A stretch of 64,000 bases of DNA. Origin: Sphagnum compactum. Taxonomy: Eukaryota > Bryophyta > Sphagnopsida > Sphagnales. The translations under genes were made by a program, and so were the position numbers. Under the pieces are notes generated by a model, which was not told the origin of the DNA, searched no databases, and saw only the letters and a list, made by a program, of their open reading frames with translations. Where the stretch lies: assembly GCA_965153455.1 (NCBI GenBank), contig OZ234501.1, positions 15,302,855 through 15,366,854 on the forward strand, given 5' to 3'. Below, piece by piece: positions 1-12,839 of the stretch (positions within the stretch are counted from its first letter, which is position 1; every line of letters starts with the position of its first letter).

Positions 1-126
1 TTGTAGTGAGAAGCTTGACAAGGATGTGAATGGATGCACATGACTGGCTTTTATGTATTGTATCCATAAATTTTGCTGCCTTTGTTGTCTTGTCAGGGCC
101 CTGAACCTTTGGTATAATGTGAGTAG

Positions 127-2268
127 GTTTGATTAATGTGGCACAAATGGTGCAGTGCAGGACTGCACTGAAACCTGATGGATTGTTTTTGGCTGCCATG
201 TTTGGAGGCGAAACTCTAAGGTTAAGCTACTGCTATTGAGGGAGGGAGGACTCAGAGGGTGAATTTAGATGAAACTGTTTCATGGAGTGCTGCTAATTCA
301 TTTGTTCTAAGCTTATTCTGGGTGTACTGCCAAGGTTGTCAAGAAACAGTAATGGAGAGTTTGTGATCTATTTCAATGAGATCTTTGTGAAAAGACATCA
401 TACAGATACTGGAGAACCAAACTCAAATAAATTTTGTTTATGTGCTTTGTCTTCTTATGTATTTTAAGCAGTTTGATCCATGTGGGCAGCGATATCATGG
501 CTTTTCTTGAACTGTTTCAGGGAACTGAGAATAGCATGCACAGTAGCCCAGTTGGAGCGAGAAGGTGGTGTGAGCCCTCGCATCTCCCCCTTGGCCCAGG
601 TGCATTTGAAAGTTGCTTTTATTGGGTGAATCCTAGTTGGTCTAGGAAAGGTCACACGGCATGATTTGCCTAGGACAGTCAAGAGGGGTGGACTGGGCAG
701 AGAGAACAAGGGGCGTGCTGAAGTCTTCCATTGGAAATTATAAGCACAGTGTTTCATGATGGAGGTCATATACTGCACTGCCTAGAGAGTTCCTTGTTAG
801 GTGCACTATTGCCAACATGCTGTAACAGCACTGGTTTGACACACTTTAGCAGCAACCTACAGGATTGAGGCAACATGATTTCTGTATTGATTTTGAGGAA
901 TCCACCTTGGGTATCAACAGGTGCAGGGGCATAAACTTTCTAGTTTTCTTTAAAAGTGAAATTTGATTTAAGTGCTATGTGGCCACTAAACAGGTCCGAG
1001 ATGCAGGAAACCTGCTGACAAGGGCAGGCTTTGCACTGCCAACTGTTGATGTGGATGAGTATACAGTTCGATATCCCAGTGGTATGTTGCCAAGTTTTCA
1101 GAAACTTCTGCATGAAGATAAATGATGTATCGTAAATATGCGTGTATGCCAGATTATCATTCGGAACCTGCTCCTGACAAGCATTGCATGTTCTGCAACA
1201 GTTGCAGCACACCATGGTCTTTGAAACTTGGAATATCTGAGAATGAGAGAAATATGAGACTTGGAGATGAACTCATAGAACTCTTCCTACAACCATGTAA
1301 CCTGTCAGATTGTCATCTTTTTGTATTTTGATGTATTGGCAAGGGGTGATTTACAGCCATGGAGTTGATTGAGCACTTGCGTAGTATGGGGGAAGTTAAT
1401 GCAGTTCGCCAGAGGAGCTTGGTAAGACATGGATAGAGTTATGAATGTACCTTCTAATTGGAAAGCAATCATGTGCGGCATGGCCAGCTCAATAGGCATC
1501 TGACATGACAAACACTTCAAAGTGCACCCTATGGCCACAAGAGTAACCAATCTGGCCAGGAAATGTCCTACAGAAGTACTTTCATGATCTGTTTCTGATT
1601 TCTCTTTGTTGAACCCCCTTCTCATGATGAAAAGTGTATGTTTACTAGGTTATGAGCAGGGATACTGCTCTAGCAACTGCATCCATATATCAGTCAATGT
1701 TTGGGGAATCTGATGGCACCATTCCTGCCACATTTCAGGTGGGTCCCTCATCTCCCTTAATGGAGATCATTATGTAACATGTTTTATTCCAGTGTTCAAA
1801 TTCTTGCTTGAGATGCTCACATTAATAGGAAACTGATGATGTAAGCTTTGGGATTGCCTGCTTTCACTTTTTCATGTTTCATGAGGTTTTTGGGAGTTTA
1901 ATGCCATAAGTAGCATATAAACAAAATGTCACTGACATACTATTCAATGCAAGTGGAAATGGAGGATACTTGTCTCAAAGCTTTTTGTGTTGCAGGTGAT
2001 TTACATGGCTGGCTGGAGTCCAGATATTTCACAGAAGCAGCCCAAGAGGAGGGGGTCAGCAACTGTTTCTTTTAAGGACCTGCAGACTGCCTTTCCACCT
2101 GATGCATTTTCCAAGACCTCAGATGATCCTAAGTCAACATCTACCACAAAATCAATTACTGAACTTGCATCTGAGAGTAAGGAGAGGGAGAGGACAGGTC
2201 ACAATGAAAGTGAGGAGACCAGTAGGACTACAAGGTTGCCATCCGGTTCATGGTTCAAACTTGACTAG
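127..2268 (+). CDS. NDUFAF5-like mitochondrial complex I assembly methyltransferase/hydroxylase, C-terminal exons (partial)
   Basis: Six exons give one continuous reading frame: about 127-220 (the left edge could lie anywhere from 127 to 161), 521-599, 994-1081, 1357-1421, 1649-1738 and 1996-2268. All five introns are GT-AG and their phases agree. Readable segments include [76 protein letters not shown] and [14 protein letters not shown]. These follow in order the C-terminal half of the NDUFAF5 family (Arabidopsis At1g22800 type). By family knowledge these proteins have a class I SAM-methyltransferase fold, act in the mitochondrial matrix and hydroxylate an arginine of the NDUFS7 subunit during complex I assembly. 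The SAM-binding N-terminal half lies upstream of the window. After the conserved KDLQ there is a Ser/Thr/Glu-rich tail of about 60 residues that I do not know from relatives. Intron sizes (about 230-390 bp) are ordinary for plants. Confidence 0.88.
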
Positions 2269-5200
2269 TATTGCAAGATAATTGTGTTTGACATCTGAAT
2301 TCCTTGGATGGTGCAGAATTTGGCTCAGCTTGTGGTCATACCTGCTGAGAGAAATCATGTTGAGTTGAAATGGAAATCTCTTTTCGGGTGGATGTTGATT
2401 GCTCTTCTGTTCCATTACATTGATGTTATATTTCAGTGTCATTGCTTCTGGGCATTTCAGATTTCACTTGGAAGTTGGATGTGCTGTGATAAAGCTCTAA
2501 CCTGTAATTTGCAGCTTTTCATCTTTTGCACTATGGTAGAAGTAGGTTATGGATTTATTTTATGCAAGTTGAAGCAGTAACTCTTTTACAAAGACCTGGA
2601 ACTCAGGATTTAAGTGGGGTCTTTTGAGGCTGTCACAAACATCTCAGCAGTTACAGCAACAGGGAAACTGTGACACAGTCTGACTATAACCCAGGAATGA
2701 GTTGTTGTAAGCGAGATTCCTATTGGCTAATAATGATCCTGCACATCATGCAACTGGCATGATGCAAGCACAAGAAGTTGGGTGGAGGGAGATGGTGTTC
2801 TCGGGTGTGGTGCCTGGAGGATGGAAACTACGAAGGTGGTACCAGTCAGCTTAAAACTTGGATGGCTTGATGCAACCACAAGAACTGAAGGTGACTGCAG
2901 GGTGAGGTGGGTAGCACAAGATTTTGGTGCTTTGAGTGCAAATTCCTGTAACTAATTGAAACCGATGCATTCATATGACTACAGGCTGAACATCCAGCCC
3001 CACTGCACCATCGGTGTGGAGGCTGCTCTCAGGCCAATTGTTGTATTTTGTTGGTAAGATTTAGTACCCAAAGTCTCAGTCAGTACCGTTGTGTCTGGAA
3101 AGATTGAAACATGGATATATGAAAATTGGTTTAGAAGAAGATTTTTTTTTCCCCCTGGGGGAAATTTCACCAATTGCCAATTGGTGAATTCAAAAATAGG
3201 GAATGTGAATGATAAGTGGGTTATAAGTTTTGGGGTTTTTCATTCCTAGATTTGGAAATGTAAGAATAAGAGTTAGAAATCACAAAGATTTCTAGATCAG
3301 GTTCCAGCAAGGAACCAACGATATAGGAGGATACTTAATATTTGTAGTTTTATGTCTCATTTATAACCTAATTTGGCTAAATCTTCTTATGGGTGATCAC
3401 CATTTTGCATACATCACAAAATTGGAGGAAAGAAAAAGGAAAAAAAAAAGGTTCAGAAGTTCATTTGTTTTGTCATTTGCAACCCTCATGTTAGTTATCT
3501 TCCAGACTTTGACTTCCCTCTTTTGGATGTTACACTAGTGGTAAATGTTTCCAATTCGACCGCCTTGTTGATTTTGTTCCCGTTCTCATATTTAACATCC
3601 CTTCACATGATAGCAAAGTTTGGGGTGTTACCTTTTGGATCTTTCTCCTTACATCGGTTCTCATTGAGGATTTGTTGTTTAAGATGTTAAATATCTAGAT
3701 TTACTCCTCAGAATGGGTGATCTCTAACTGGCCTTTGTGATGTTTAGGCAACGGTCATCCTGATTTGTATAGTGTTTTCTTTCCTTCTCTTGCTTTTTTA
3801 CATTCATTTACTCCTTTTGGCATGTCTTTTCTTAGTTTTTGGTTGTCTTTAAAGTTGAAGGTCATTCCATTGTCCATAGCATGGTTTCATGTGTTGGCAA
3901 GTTTACCTTTTCATCTCTTTAGGTTGCATTTGCCTATTTTATGTTATGGTCACTATTGCCACATCAAGTGTAAGGAGTTAGGCACTAATAGCCCAAGTTG
4001 CCTTGCTTGCATTTTCTTGAACAATGTGATTTCCTTCTAGACGCTTCGATTCATGTGGACATGGTATTTTCCACAATAGTTAGATGTGGCTTGTGATCTT
4101 TCATGATCTCAAAATTAGGTGTGTCTTTCCTCATTTGAACAACTCATTGGTAAAAGGTTGAACCAATTTTAAGATGTTTATTCTATCACAATTTGTTCAA
4201 CATTCTTTTTTCAAATATCTTATGTTCATCAATTTCACATTGTTTCATGTTTAGGCTTGGGTGGGGGAACACGGATAACAATACAACCTAACCTTCCCAC
4301 GTTCCACTTGTCATCACTCTTTTTTTTCAAAACCTCTTGCATTAGGTTAAAATTCCCCCTCCTTTAGTTGTTGACCTTCCTCATTGTACTTGTAATCAAC
4401 CCACTAACCTTTTAAGTATCGACCTTTTGTCCTACACCTTTGATAATGAACGCATTGGGACACATGATGTAGGGCATGACACTTTACATGCATTGCACGT
4501 GAAGTTGGCTCTCATGTGCTTGGACGTACTCATTTCATTTCAATCTGTCCACTGATGTGTTGACATAGTCATTTTCAAAGATGAGGTTCTCATCTTCATG
4601 GATATTGTTATGGTTAGTCCCACAAGGAGATAGCTTCTTCCTTGATGAATTCCCGTGAGGCATTGTAGCTTGACACATCCAAACGAAAGGAGTTACTTCA
4701 ATTCCACATAAGAGATTAGTTCCTTCCTCTTGTGTGAGAATCTTTAGCTCTATATGTAGACAATCTGTTGGTATTTCTCACACTTATGCCAGGAAAGCAT
4801 GGGCACCCAAGCTTAAGGAAGGTCTCCTAGTCCAATGGCGATGATTTTCAATAGGCAACAGGTTTGTATTGCCAAAAGATGCAAGCTTCCTCCATTTAAG
4901 GGGATTGGTACAATTTGGTAGTAGTGGGGCTGGCTCCATCTTCACTTCCACCTTTACATATCCACCTCCCATCTGGATACTAATGTGCTACATGCTATTG
5001 ATGATTGAGCTCTGATTTTGATGGGCTGCCTTTTAGTAGTAGAAGTGGGACATCAGCCTCTCATTGTGCAGTTTTCAGTACAGATCTTTGTCCTTCCCTT
5101 TTCAAATCCCTCCTCACTGATGTGTTCTGCGGCAGTAAAGTTTGATAAGTTTACATTACCAGTCCACTTCTTAATCAAGTTTCAAGTATGTCTTAGAAAC

Positions 5201-8200
5201 TTTTCTTTGGGGACTATTTTGAAACCTCAATTCATACTCACCCTGTAAATTAAGAAATTATTAAGGTGTTTTTTTTACTCGTTAAGTCTGGTGGTAACAA
5301 TCTACAGCCGTCTAGGTGAAGTGCAACTTCAGTCACCCTCAGTTGGTAGATTTGTCTCCCTTATTTTCTTGTATGTGAGTAATGGAAGTTGCGGTAGTTT
5401 TTGGTGGAAGTATACTTGATTGTAGTCTTTGTATACTGGAAATGGTCTACTGTAATGAAGTGAGAAACAACTTTTGCATTGGAGTTAATAGTTAATACAG
5501 TTAGTATTGACTTGTTATTTATAGCCTCCAGTCAGACTCCACACACTGGAGCTGTTGTCTATAGTTACAGAAATAGGAGTTGCATCAGCAATAGATGATT
5601 GGAGCTTTTACAGTAAGCCAAAGCTGGCATGGAAGTTTGTGTAGCGTTCAGCAAGAGAAAACTTTGATTTGAGCCAATGTGGAGGAAGGGGGAAGTCTCT
5701 TCCTTTCCAACCCTTGACTCTAGGCAATGCTGAGGTGACTAAGAACCTCTTCCTTTTGAACCTGTGACCTTTAAAGGCCAAAGCTGGCCAGGGTCAACCA
5801 ACACCTACACAGGTAACTTCACCTTCTTCAGTAAGGCCATATTAAACCCAGGAAATGTTAGATTTGGACTCAGAGACCCTGATTTTAGTAGGATATGTTT
5901 ATAATGGTTAGAAGCAATTTAAAAGCATTTTGAGGTTTTTTGTTTTTTTCCATAGTACCAGTGTAGGTGCTGGTTCACCAGTGTAGCCAAAGCTTGAGGT
6001 GACAGAGCTTCTCCCTTATCCAGTAGGCAGGCACTGCTATCGTCACTGTAAGGTGGGTTCCATATGGTTAAAGTGGTGAGAGTCTTGGGTTGGCAATGGC
6101 CACCCAACCTAGTGAGGTGCTTCTTAATAGGATTGTATTTTTCATACACAACTTAGAAAGTTGTGGCATGTGTGTGTGCGCAGAAAAACACTAGGACTAG
6201 TTTTTCTATTGCTGGTGCTGGTTCACTCTGGCCCTGCTAATCAAGCAACCCAATGTATAGTATCGGGCCTCATTGCCCAGAGCAGAGAAAAAAAAGGAAC
6301 CCAACATTCATGGCTTCAGCAGGATCAGGACTGAAAGTTGCCAAACAATGTGCCCAACCCAAAACTGAAAACACATTTAACCCAAAACTGAAACACATTC
6401 AGCATGTGCATTTTCAACATTGTAAACCAGATTATTGTGAAGAGATTTTGTATTAGTTTTTACTAATACTGCCTCTGAGCTTTCAGAGTCCTTTCAGAAC
6501 CGTACCTGATCTAGTTTGAAGCTCATCGTTTAGTATCAACAGCAACCAGTAGAGAAGCACCAATCACTGGATACATGAGCTTTTTTGTTTGCATAGGATC
6601 TGTACCACTTCACTTGAAAGCTGGAACTCCCTCTCATTCAGTGAAATTGTTGCAAAGACTGAGCTCAGAGAGTGACAAAAGTGCCCAAGGTTTGTTGGCA
6701 TATCAAGTGCACCACCAACCATGTGTTTCACCAAACTTCTGCAATTCCTGTCTGATTGGCACATGAAATTTGGACACCCAACCAAAGAACTCTAGAAAGT
6801 TCCTGTCTGTTCCAGCCCTGAAGGCAGTGGGAATGATCCCTTTCCAGTAGTTGTCAATATGGACATTTACCAGCTCATTGATTTTTGGTACAGCAGAATT
6901 TTCTCAAGAATTCTGACATTTTGTAGAATCCCTCTCCTCACTGTAATTTGCATTATTTGCTTCTGCCATAGTAGCAGAGAAAGCAAAAACTGCACACATT
7001 CACTACTGGATACCCACTGATTTATACAACTTTATTGTAGTCACTGTATCAAATTACAATGGACAGAATTTCCAGTGCTGCCTCCTCTTGTGAACTGAAC
7101 AAAAACTTCTAAGCCCAGAAGTGACAACCCCAAAAGTCTTCCCCTGCTTCTTAAAATACCACTTCCAGAAGGGTTTGTACATGCAGATCTGACCACAATA
7201 TACACAACGCACCAGCATGGTGGAGACGGTGTTCCACAGAAACATCCGTAGCAACCATTGTCAGAGTGGTTGCAATCAGAAATCTGCGGAACTGCAAGAA
7301 GTGTGCAAGCACAAGCCAAGTCTACTGCAGGCAGGCAGTTCTAATCAGTTTTACCAGGTTGATTTAAGTAGCCAGGAGAATTTGATCTTTGTATCCTCTT
7401 TAATGAACAGAACAGAAGCCAACAATATGCTAAGTTCTTCCTATCCTGGAGGCTTTGTTAGTGGCTATTCCCTCATGCAAGGCCTTGCACCTGAGTCTAA
7501 ATCTATTACTAGCAATGGACGATATTTTGTGCCAGAGAAAGTTGAACTCCTGCAACACACAAATAGATGCTTGTGCCAAGTCAAACTTGTAATGTAAGAA
7601 TTAAGAACTGCAATTTCAGTGGGGATCGCCCCTGGGGAGTTTTAGCACAACAGTATCTGACTGCAGATCCCCTTGTGTGCACACCATTCGGATCAACAAC
7701 CAATTCATTGAGACACCCTCTGGAGTTTTGATCAGGGAAACTGCTACTTTTCAGTCTCCAGATTTTGTAGCAATTTATTTTTCGTATATCATGCCACTTC
7801 AACATATGCTTGCCTAATCTAAATTGATGTGCAAATGGCACAATTTCATAACGTGGTGTGGAAATAAACTCAACAAGCCAGGCATTCTAGCCTTGCACAT
7901 TCCAGATAAGGAGAAGCCCACTCTGCTCCAACCACTTCAAAACCAGAAATGCAAGACATAAACCCATGACAGTGTAAACAAAAACACTCCCCTAGTTTCA
8001 CACCTTAACATGAGATGGGAAAACAATGCACCAACCAGAGAATCATGAACCTCATTTGCCTTTATTGATTCACTTCTCTTTCTGATCAATGAGCAGCAAA
8101 AATTTACATTTCACTCTGTGATGACACAGTTATGGAAGACTATCCTCAGCAAACAAATCAAAACTGAGAAAACCTCCTGTTGTGAGTGCATGTGGGACAG

Positions 8201-9060
8201 AGAGTCCAACTTGTCTATGGGCATTATCAACAATCTTGATCTGCTCCAATCTCCAAACTAGTACGCACACCTACAAATATTTGGCTTACTTCCTGCATCA
8301 ATCAAGGCAAGTATCATGGCAGTTGAGAACTTGTGAGCAAGCAAGACTATCAAATAATAGTGAGTGCAGTGAACCTCAACAAGGCATGTTTCAAATGTCT
8401 ATAGTCTGCAAATCCTTCTGCCACTGGACCAATAGATTCTTGAACAACTGAGCCATCTCTCAAGATACAGTAGAACAACTTTACCAAAATCAAAGAACAT
8501 TTGAGCTCTCACCAGTTCCGATATTACATCAGCCACAGTCAATCGTCTGAAAACATTTCAGTTCTACTTAGTTATGTGATATATCATACTTGAAAGCCCC
8601 CTGCAAAAAAAATTGAAGAGCAAAATCAAGTCATATGTCTTTTCACATTTCGCCTTCAAGTTTCCAAACAGCATCATACATACAATAAGGTTTTCTATTG
8701 GTCCATATCGTTCAGAAAAATCTGGACATAACACCTATTGATAGGTTTTACACTGTACCCTGACTAACAGCATTAATATTCCCTAACCCATCCATCCTCC
8801 TAGAGCTACCTACATGTTCTCTTGTATCAATCTGACTATGATAACTAGTCTGACCTGAACTTCCCAAAACTGGCCATGGTTTACTGTAGAAAAGATAAGG
8901 CAAGACATGGAATGTAGACAGACTACATGCCCTGCCACTACATCCAGAATAGGAAGTGCAAAGAATTCATCCACAGCTAAACCATGCTTCCAACACTCAG
9001 CTCTGCAGCCAGTAGAGCTGTAAACAAGAAATTTCTGCAACTGCAAGAGCATAATGAGAG
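2269..9060. other. Spacer without a recognised gene
   Basis: This stretch begins with the 3' UTR of the NDUFAF5-like gene and continues to the last recognised exon of the minus-strand homeodomain gene, so the two genes converge here. Open frames of 60-126 codons occur (for example 3765-4040 and 7217-7597 on plus, 7054-7254 on minus), but none shows a family motif I recognise. Base composition is close to that of the introns on either side. If the homeodomain gene is full length, its remaining exons should lie here on the minus strand. Exon-like fragments with possible splice borders occur near 8370-8560 but could not be joined in phase. Part of a dispersed repeat lies at 3290-3440. Confidence 0.5.
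3290..3440 (+). repeat. Dispersed repeat, copy A
   Basis: This segment aligns by eye with 49705-49862. Shared landmarks in the same order are GGTTCCAGCAAGGAACCAA (copy B: AGTTCCAGTAGGTAGCCAA), ATATAGGAGGAT (ATATAGAAGGAT), TTGGCTAAATC (CTGGCTGAATC) and TACATCACAAAATT (identical), followed by an A-rich run. Both copies are preceded by T-rich and C-rich runs. It is an old, diverged transposon-type repeat; with no coding capacity and no clear ends I cannot name the class. Confidence 0.5.
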
Positions 9061-9071
9061 TCAAATAATAC

Positions 9072-10534
9072 CTCTGTAAACAGACTGTCCAGCTGGCAAA
9101 CGAGCACTGTAGAGATCACCTACTTTCCTTTTTTTCTTTTCCAGTAACACAGAATCCTTGCCCCATTTTCCCTCCAGTGCAGCTCTCCCACTCAAGCTCT
9201 GATATCCATTGTCATTCCTGACATTTGCCACATAAGGTACTGCACAAATCCACCAAAATGCACAGAGCATAGTGAGAAGAACTGCTCAAAAGTTCATCAT
9301 AACCTTGGATCCACCTAACCATTAAGCGGATTTTGAGGTGGTACCTCAGAGGACCACTCCTGCCCACCTGTCAAATTGAGCATTGCCAATGGTAAGTCCT
9401 CCAAAACAAGCTAGCTTTGCCCATGGCTAAAACAGGTTGCACAAGGAACAAATGACAGTCAAGCCAAACATTAAAAAATAAGTATACTTCTAAAGACTAA
9501 TTACCTTCTGTACTCGTGAGCTCTTCAAATGCACCAGGTGGTGGAGAATCAAACTCGAAACCCAAGGGAGGCCCATCTTCTCTCAATGGTCCATTAAGCT
9601 GTGACTCAACAGCTCTAATAGCAGCCAGCTCAAAGGATTCTGGCTTGGAAATAGATTTTGACTTTGGACTGCTTGGGTTGCGTGGTGGCTTTTTGGATTC
9701 CTTCAAACTTGATGCACTTTTCCTCTTTGTGGTAGCCTTTGGCTTCTCAATCTCATCATAACTGCTATCATCAACATTCACACCATTCATCTTCTTGACA
9801 ATCAACACATCATCATCTTGCTCTTCAGCAAGGACAGCAGCTGGGTAGCCATCCTCTGATTTATCATCTTCTCTGCTGTTTAGATCAATCTCCCCTCTCT
9901 TTGTCGATGGGAGTTCATCACTGTCTGTGTCAGCCTTGCTGCGATTTCCATGAAGGGTCAGTTTGTCATCATCTATCCCATCACGCCTGTCCTTGTGCCT
10001 CCTGTGTGTGAACCAAACTCGCAGCTGCTTCTCAGATAGTCCAATTTTCTTGCTTAGCTCTGCCCGCACTGCATCTGATGGATACTTGTCCTCTGGACAG
10101 ATATGCAGTATGGAAACATTAGAAAAAAATAGGTAGAGAGTTTCCCTCCAGAGATTGCTACAACACACCAAGCCTGAACCATCGCAAACACCTGGGTCTC
10201 CTTGAACACTCTTATTTATCCATCATATACATAACATTATAGTTCACCCACACAAATTGCCGTCCCCACTTATTTCAATCCAAAAATGCAACATGCAGCA
10301 TGCTGTTGAAGTGCAAACAAGCATGGACTAAATTCTACAGTATCCACATCTAACATCTCATATAAACAGATACCATGTTGGGCATCCTCATTATGGTAGG
10401 TGATGCATGAAATCATGCTTCATACCAGCATAGGTCTTCTCCAGGAGTCCAAGCTGCAAGGGACTCTTCTTCCGTCTTACAACCCCTTTCTGATTTTCTG
10501 GTGACTGGACTGGCGAAGAATCATTGGATGCCAT
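9072..10534 (-). CDS. RLT/HB-DDT-like homeodomain protein, first three coding exons
   Basis: Coding exons on the minus strand are 10534-10426 (start ATG at 10534-10532), 10092-9505 and 9239-9072. All borders are GT-AG and the phases fit, giving about 288 residues that run on past the last donor. Residues about 20-78 form a divergent homeodomain: a Lys/Arg-rich arm, a helix around QLGLLEKTYAEDKYPSDAVR, and a recognition helix around KQLRVWFTHRRHKDRR with the WFxHRR signature of plant RLT (HB-DDT) proteins. A second conserved block, GPLREDGPPLGFEF, follows near the end of exon 2, as in RLT1/RLT2. Between them lie acidic and Lys/Ser-rich stretches. By family knowledge RLT proteins are nuclear and pair with ISWI ATPases (CHR11/17) in chromatin remodelling. 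The DDT and WHIM domains expected farther on were not found, so the gene is either split over long introns or truncated. Confidence 0.82.
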
Positions 10535-11480
10535 CCAAGCCTATTGATTCCCCTCCTCCAACACAGATATCAACACTACAAACCTGCAGAAGGACAGTCT
10601 TCATGTTAGTACTGCTAGGCACAGGCCAATACACCAGGAATTAATCGAGTGCAGCACAGATATCATGTCGTCACAGCTTAGTGTTAGCTAAGAATTGAGA
10701 TACAAAACACTGCAGCTTAGCAAGCCATGAACCCAGGAAACTAACGTGCAGCCCCTTGAAAGATCACCAAGAGTCTACTATTTGACATTATTCTTTGCAG
10801 TGCCTTCAATGGCAATGTGTGGACAACAAGCAAGACACATGGAAATCAATTGATCAACACACTTTGCAATGAAAATGTTTACTCCAAAAAGATGCCCTTC
10901 TTGTGTCAGGCCTGAGCCTGTTATTAGAGAATGTGGACATGCATAAAAGGCCTGAAAATCTCCTGTCAGCATGAGATAAGAGCATAGTGCACCACCCATC
11001 TATGAGAATGATATATACGATCTCACGACAAGATACAATACAGCCTTGGATTACACCAAACAAACTGACAAGCAGAAGAAGCAGGACAGACTATCAAAGT
11101 GAGAGCATATCATAATGCAATATGTGAGATCATCAATAGCAAGCAACAATCAGTCATTCACCGGACGTCTTACAAGCTTATGTTCCAGGCCACACCAAAG
11201 AGACATTCTACATGTCATTCATGAGCAGCTATGGACATTGTCTATACTCCGCTAAAGAGTTCAATGCCACAGACAGTACCAAGAAAGTTTGACTTTGCTA
11301 TGCTGCTAGAGTGAAAGAGATAAACCAAGCGGCAGCATCAGACAGAAGGGTCTCATAGAACTAAGCTCTTGGCCAAAGAACCAAGTACGAAACAGACATC
11401 AGTCAATAAAGCGGATCACCTCAACACAAGGGAATCGATCTACAAAGAAATCTCTGTACAGGAAACCTTCCGGGAACTAC
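10535..11480 (-). other. Upstream region of the homeodomain gene, probably with a 5' UTR intron
   Basis: On the minus strand a good acceptor (CTTCTGCAG) ends at 10584, about 50 bases before the start codon, suggesting that the coding start lies in the second exon and that an intron covers much of this stretch. I see no conserved coding sequence here on either strand. The matching donor could not be fixed; the leader exon would lie farther right, in the more GC-rich DNA of 11.5-12.5 kb. Confidence 0.35.
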
Positions 11481-12480
11481 AACGCTGCTACATCCTATGA
11501 GCAAAGTTGTTAAGATGCTCTCAAGATCGCTGTGTGCGAGAACATATCTACTTGCCTGCCAGCATCCCGTGCCCGACTTCTCGTTCGCCGGGAGATTTTC
11601 TTTCGTTGCAACTCCGTCGTTAGCCTTAACCTCCGATGCTGTACGGGAGAACAAGGAGAGGGCAAAGTCGGATCAACTTTGCGAAGACAAAGGTGCCTGC
11701 TGCACAAGAGGGTTTCAACGGATCGGTTTCCGCCGATCGATTCAGCTGACAGTGAGCATCAGATCCTCTGCTTCCCTTTGAAATCTCTTCTTCCTTACAT
11801 CGCCGTTCACGATCGATGTGCCAGGACCAACTTCCGCTCGATCCTCGTCTATTCTCGGATTTTTTTTATCGGGAGCCGCCTGCGACTCTCAGTGTCCAGT
11901 TTCGAAACGGCCGAGGCTCTTACTCTCCAGCCGCAAGTATAAACCGAAGCTTCAGCAGAAAGCCTACCCTCCCAAACCAAGGCACCGAAGAAACAAACGC
12001 GGGAGAAGCGATAGTATTCACGAAACCCCAGTTTTCCCCCACTCGATCTTCACAGAGTAACTCTCTGGGATGCTACTCTTGCTAATCCGGCACACGCAAC
12101 AAACCCTGCAAGTCTCCTCCTTCTCCTCCTCCTCCTCAATGGCCAAACAAGAAAGAAGACACAGAAACCAAACTGCGTTCACGAAGATCCGCAGATCTCT
12201 CTCCACATCACCATAAAAAAAACCTCTCACTTGAACACACGTTTCTTCTGCCTCTTTCTTCTTCACAGAAACCCGTTCTCCTTGCGTCTTCGCAGAAACA
12301 TGTTCTCCCTGTTCTGGCCAAAAACTCAAAAGCTCTTCTGACAGCACTCGCAAACTCCAAACCCTGGTGACAAGGAACACTTTGGTAGGAGCATCAAAGG
12401 CCACAAGAGCAGCAAAGAAGAGGAGACGACAACGACAAAACGGCGGCAAGCAACTGCATGAATGTTGTTGATAAGAAGGC
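11481..12480. other. CpG-richer leader or promoter DNA with overlapping non-conserved ORFs
   Basis: This stretch is clearly richer in G+C and CpG than its surroundings. Several overlapping open frames occur on both strands, for example 11532-11942 plus and 12018-12485 minus. None shows a known domain, and long frames on both strands at once are expected from base composition, so I do not call genes. Position suggests the first non-coding exon and promoter of the minus-strand homeodomain gene, where some frames could act as upstream ORFs. Confidence 0.35.
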
Positions 12481-12489
12481 GGCATGGCT

Positions 12490-12540
12490 GTAAAGCAGCA
12501 ACAGCAGCAGCAGGGGGGGTAAGGGTAGTAGTAGTAGCAG
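12490..12540. repeat. CAG and TAG trinucleotide runs
   Basis: Short interrupted runs of CAG are followed by a G run and a run of TAG/CAG. A second CAG cluster lies at about 12948-12980. Such runs are common in plant 5' leaders; no polyglutamine frame of a recognised protein uses them. Confidence 0.7.
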
Positions 12541-12737
12541 TAGGCTTGGGAAAGGTGCGGGAGAGGAGGGGGACGGGTTGGGCGAAGGGAAAGCGGGGTT
12601 AAGGGTGGGGTGAGACCGAGACCGTAGCAACAGCAGCAGCTCAGTTGCCGCGTGGTCCACGACGACGCCCCTTTCCCTTGCTGTTACTTGCAGCAGTAGC
12701 AGCAGCAACGACAGCGTCGTGCGCAGTCAAAACAGAG

Positions 12738-12780
12738 ACCCCCCCCCTCCCCCCGGTCTTCCCCCCGTTTCCCTGCCCCG
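12738..12780 (-). promoter_or_regulatory. Potential G-quadruplex cluster
   Basis: The plus strand carries consecutive C runs of 8, 6, 6, 3 and 4 separated by one to several bases, so the minus strand has at least four G runs within about 40 bases. That fits the standard quadruplex pattern with short loops. The G-rich strand is the same strand as the homeodomain gene, about 2.2 kb before its start codon, so the structure could form in the promoter or, if transcribed, in the leader. Folding is inferred. Confidence 0.6.
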
Positions 12781-12839
12781 GAACTCGCTCGGTCAGTAAT
12801 CAATCCCTCTTCATCCGCCAGCACTACCACCAGCAGCCC

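Noticed and set aside
7054-7319. Cys-rich minus-strand frames suggestive of a zinc finger
   Set aside because: The Cys spacing does not match a known finger and the two overlapping frames differ; probably chance.
7217-7597. 126-codon plus-strand open frame
   Set aside because: No recognised domain and no splice context; composition is like the surrounding spacer.
8370-8560. Exon-like minus-strand pieces considered as exon 4 and 5 of the homeodomain gene
   Set aside because: They have plausible acceptors and donors, but the reading phases do not join to exon 3 and the peptides match nothing I know in RLT proteins.
12018-12485. 155-codon minus-strand open frame in the leader region
   Set aside because: Low-complexity Glu- and Cys-rich translation without a domain, and long frames also exist on the other strand; at most an upstream ORF.
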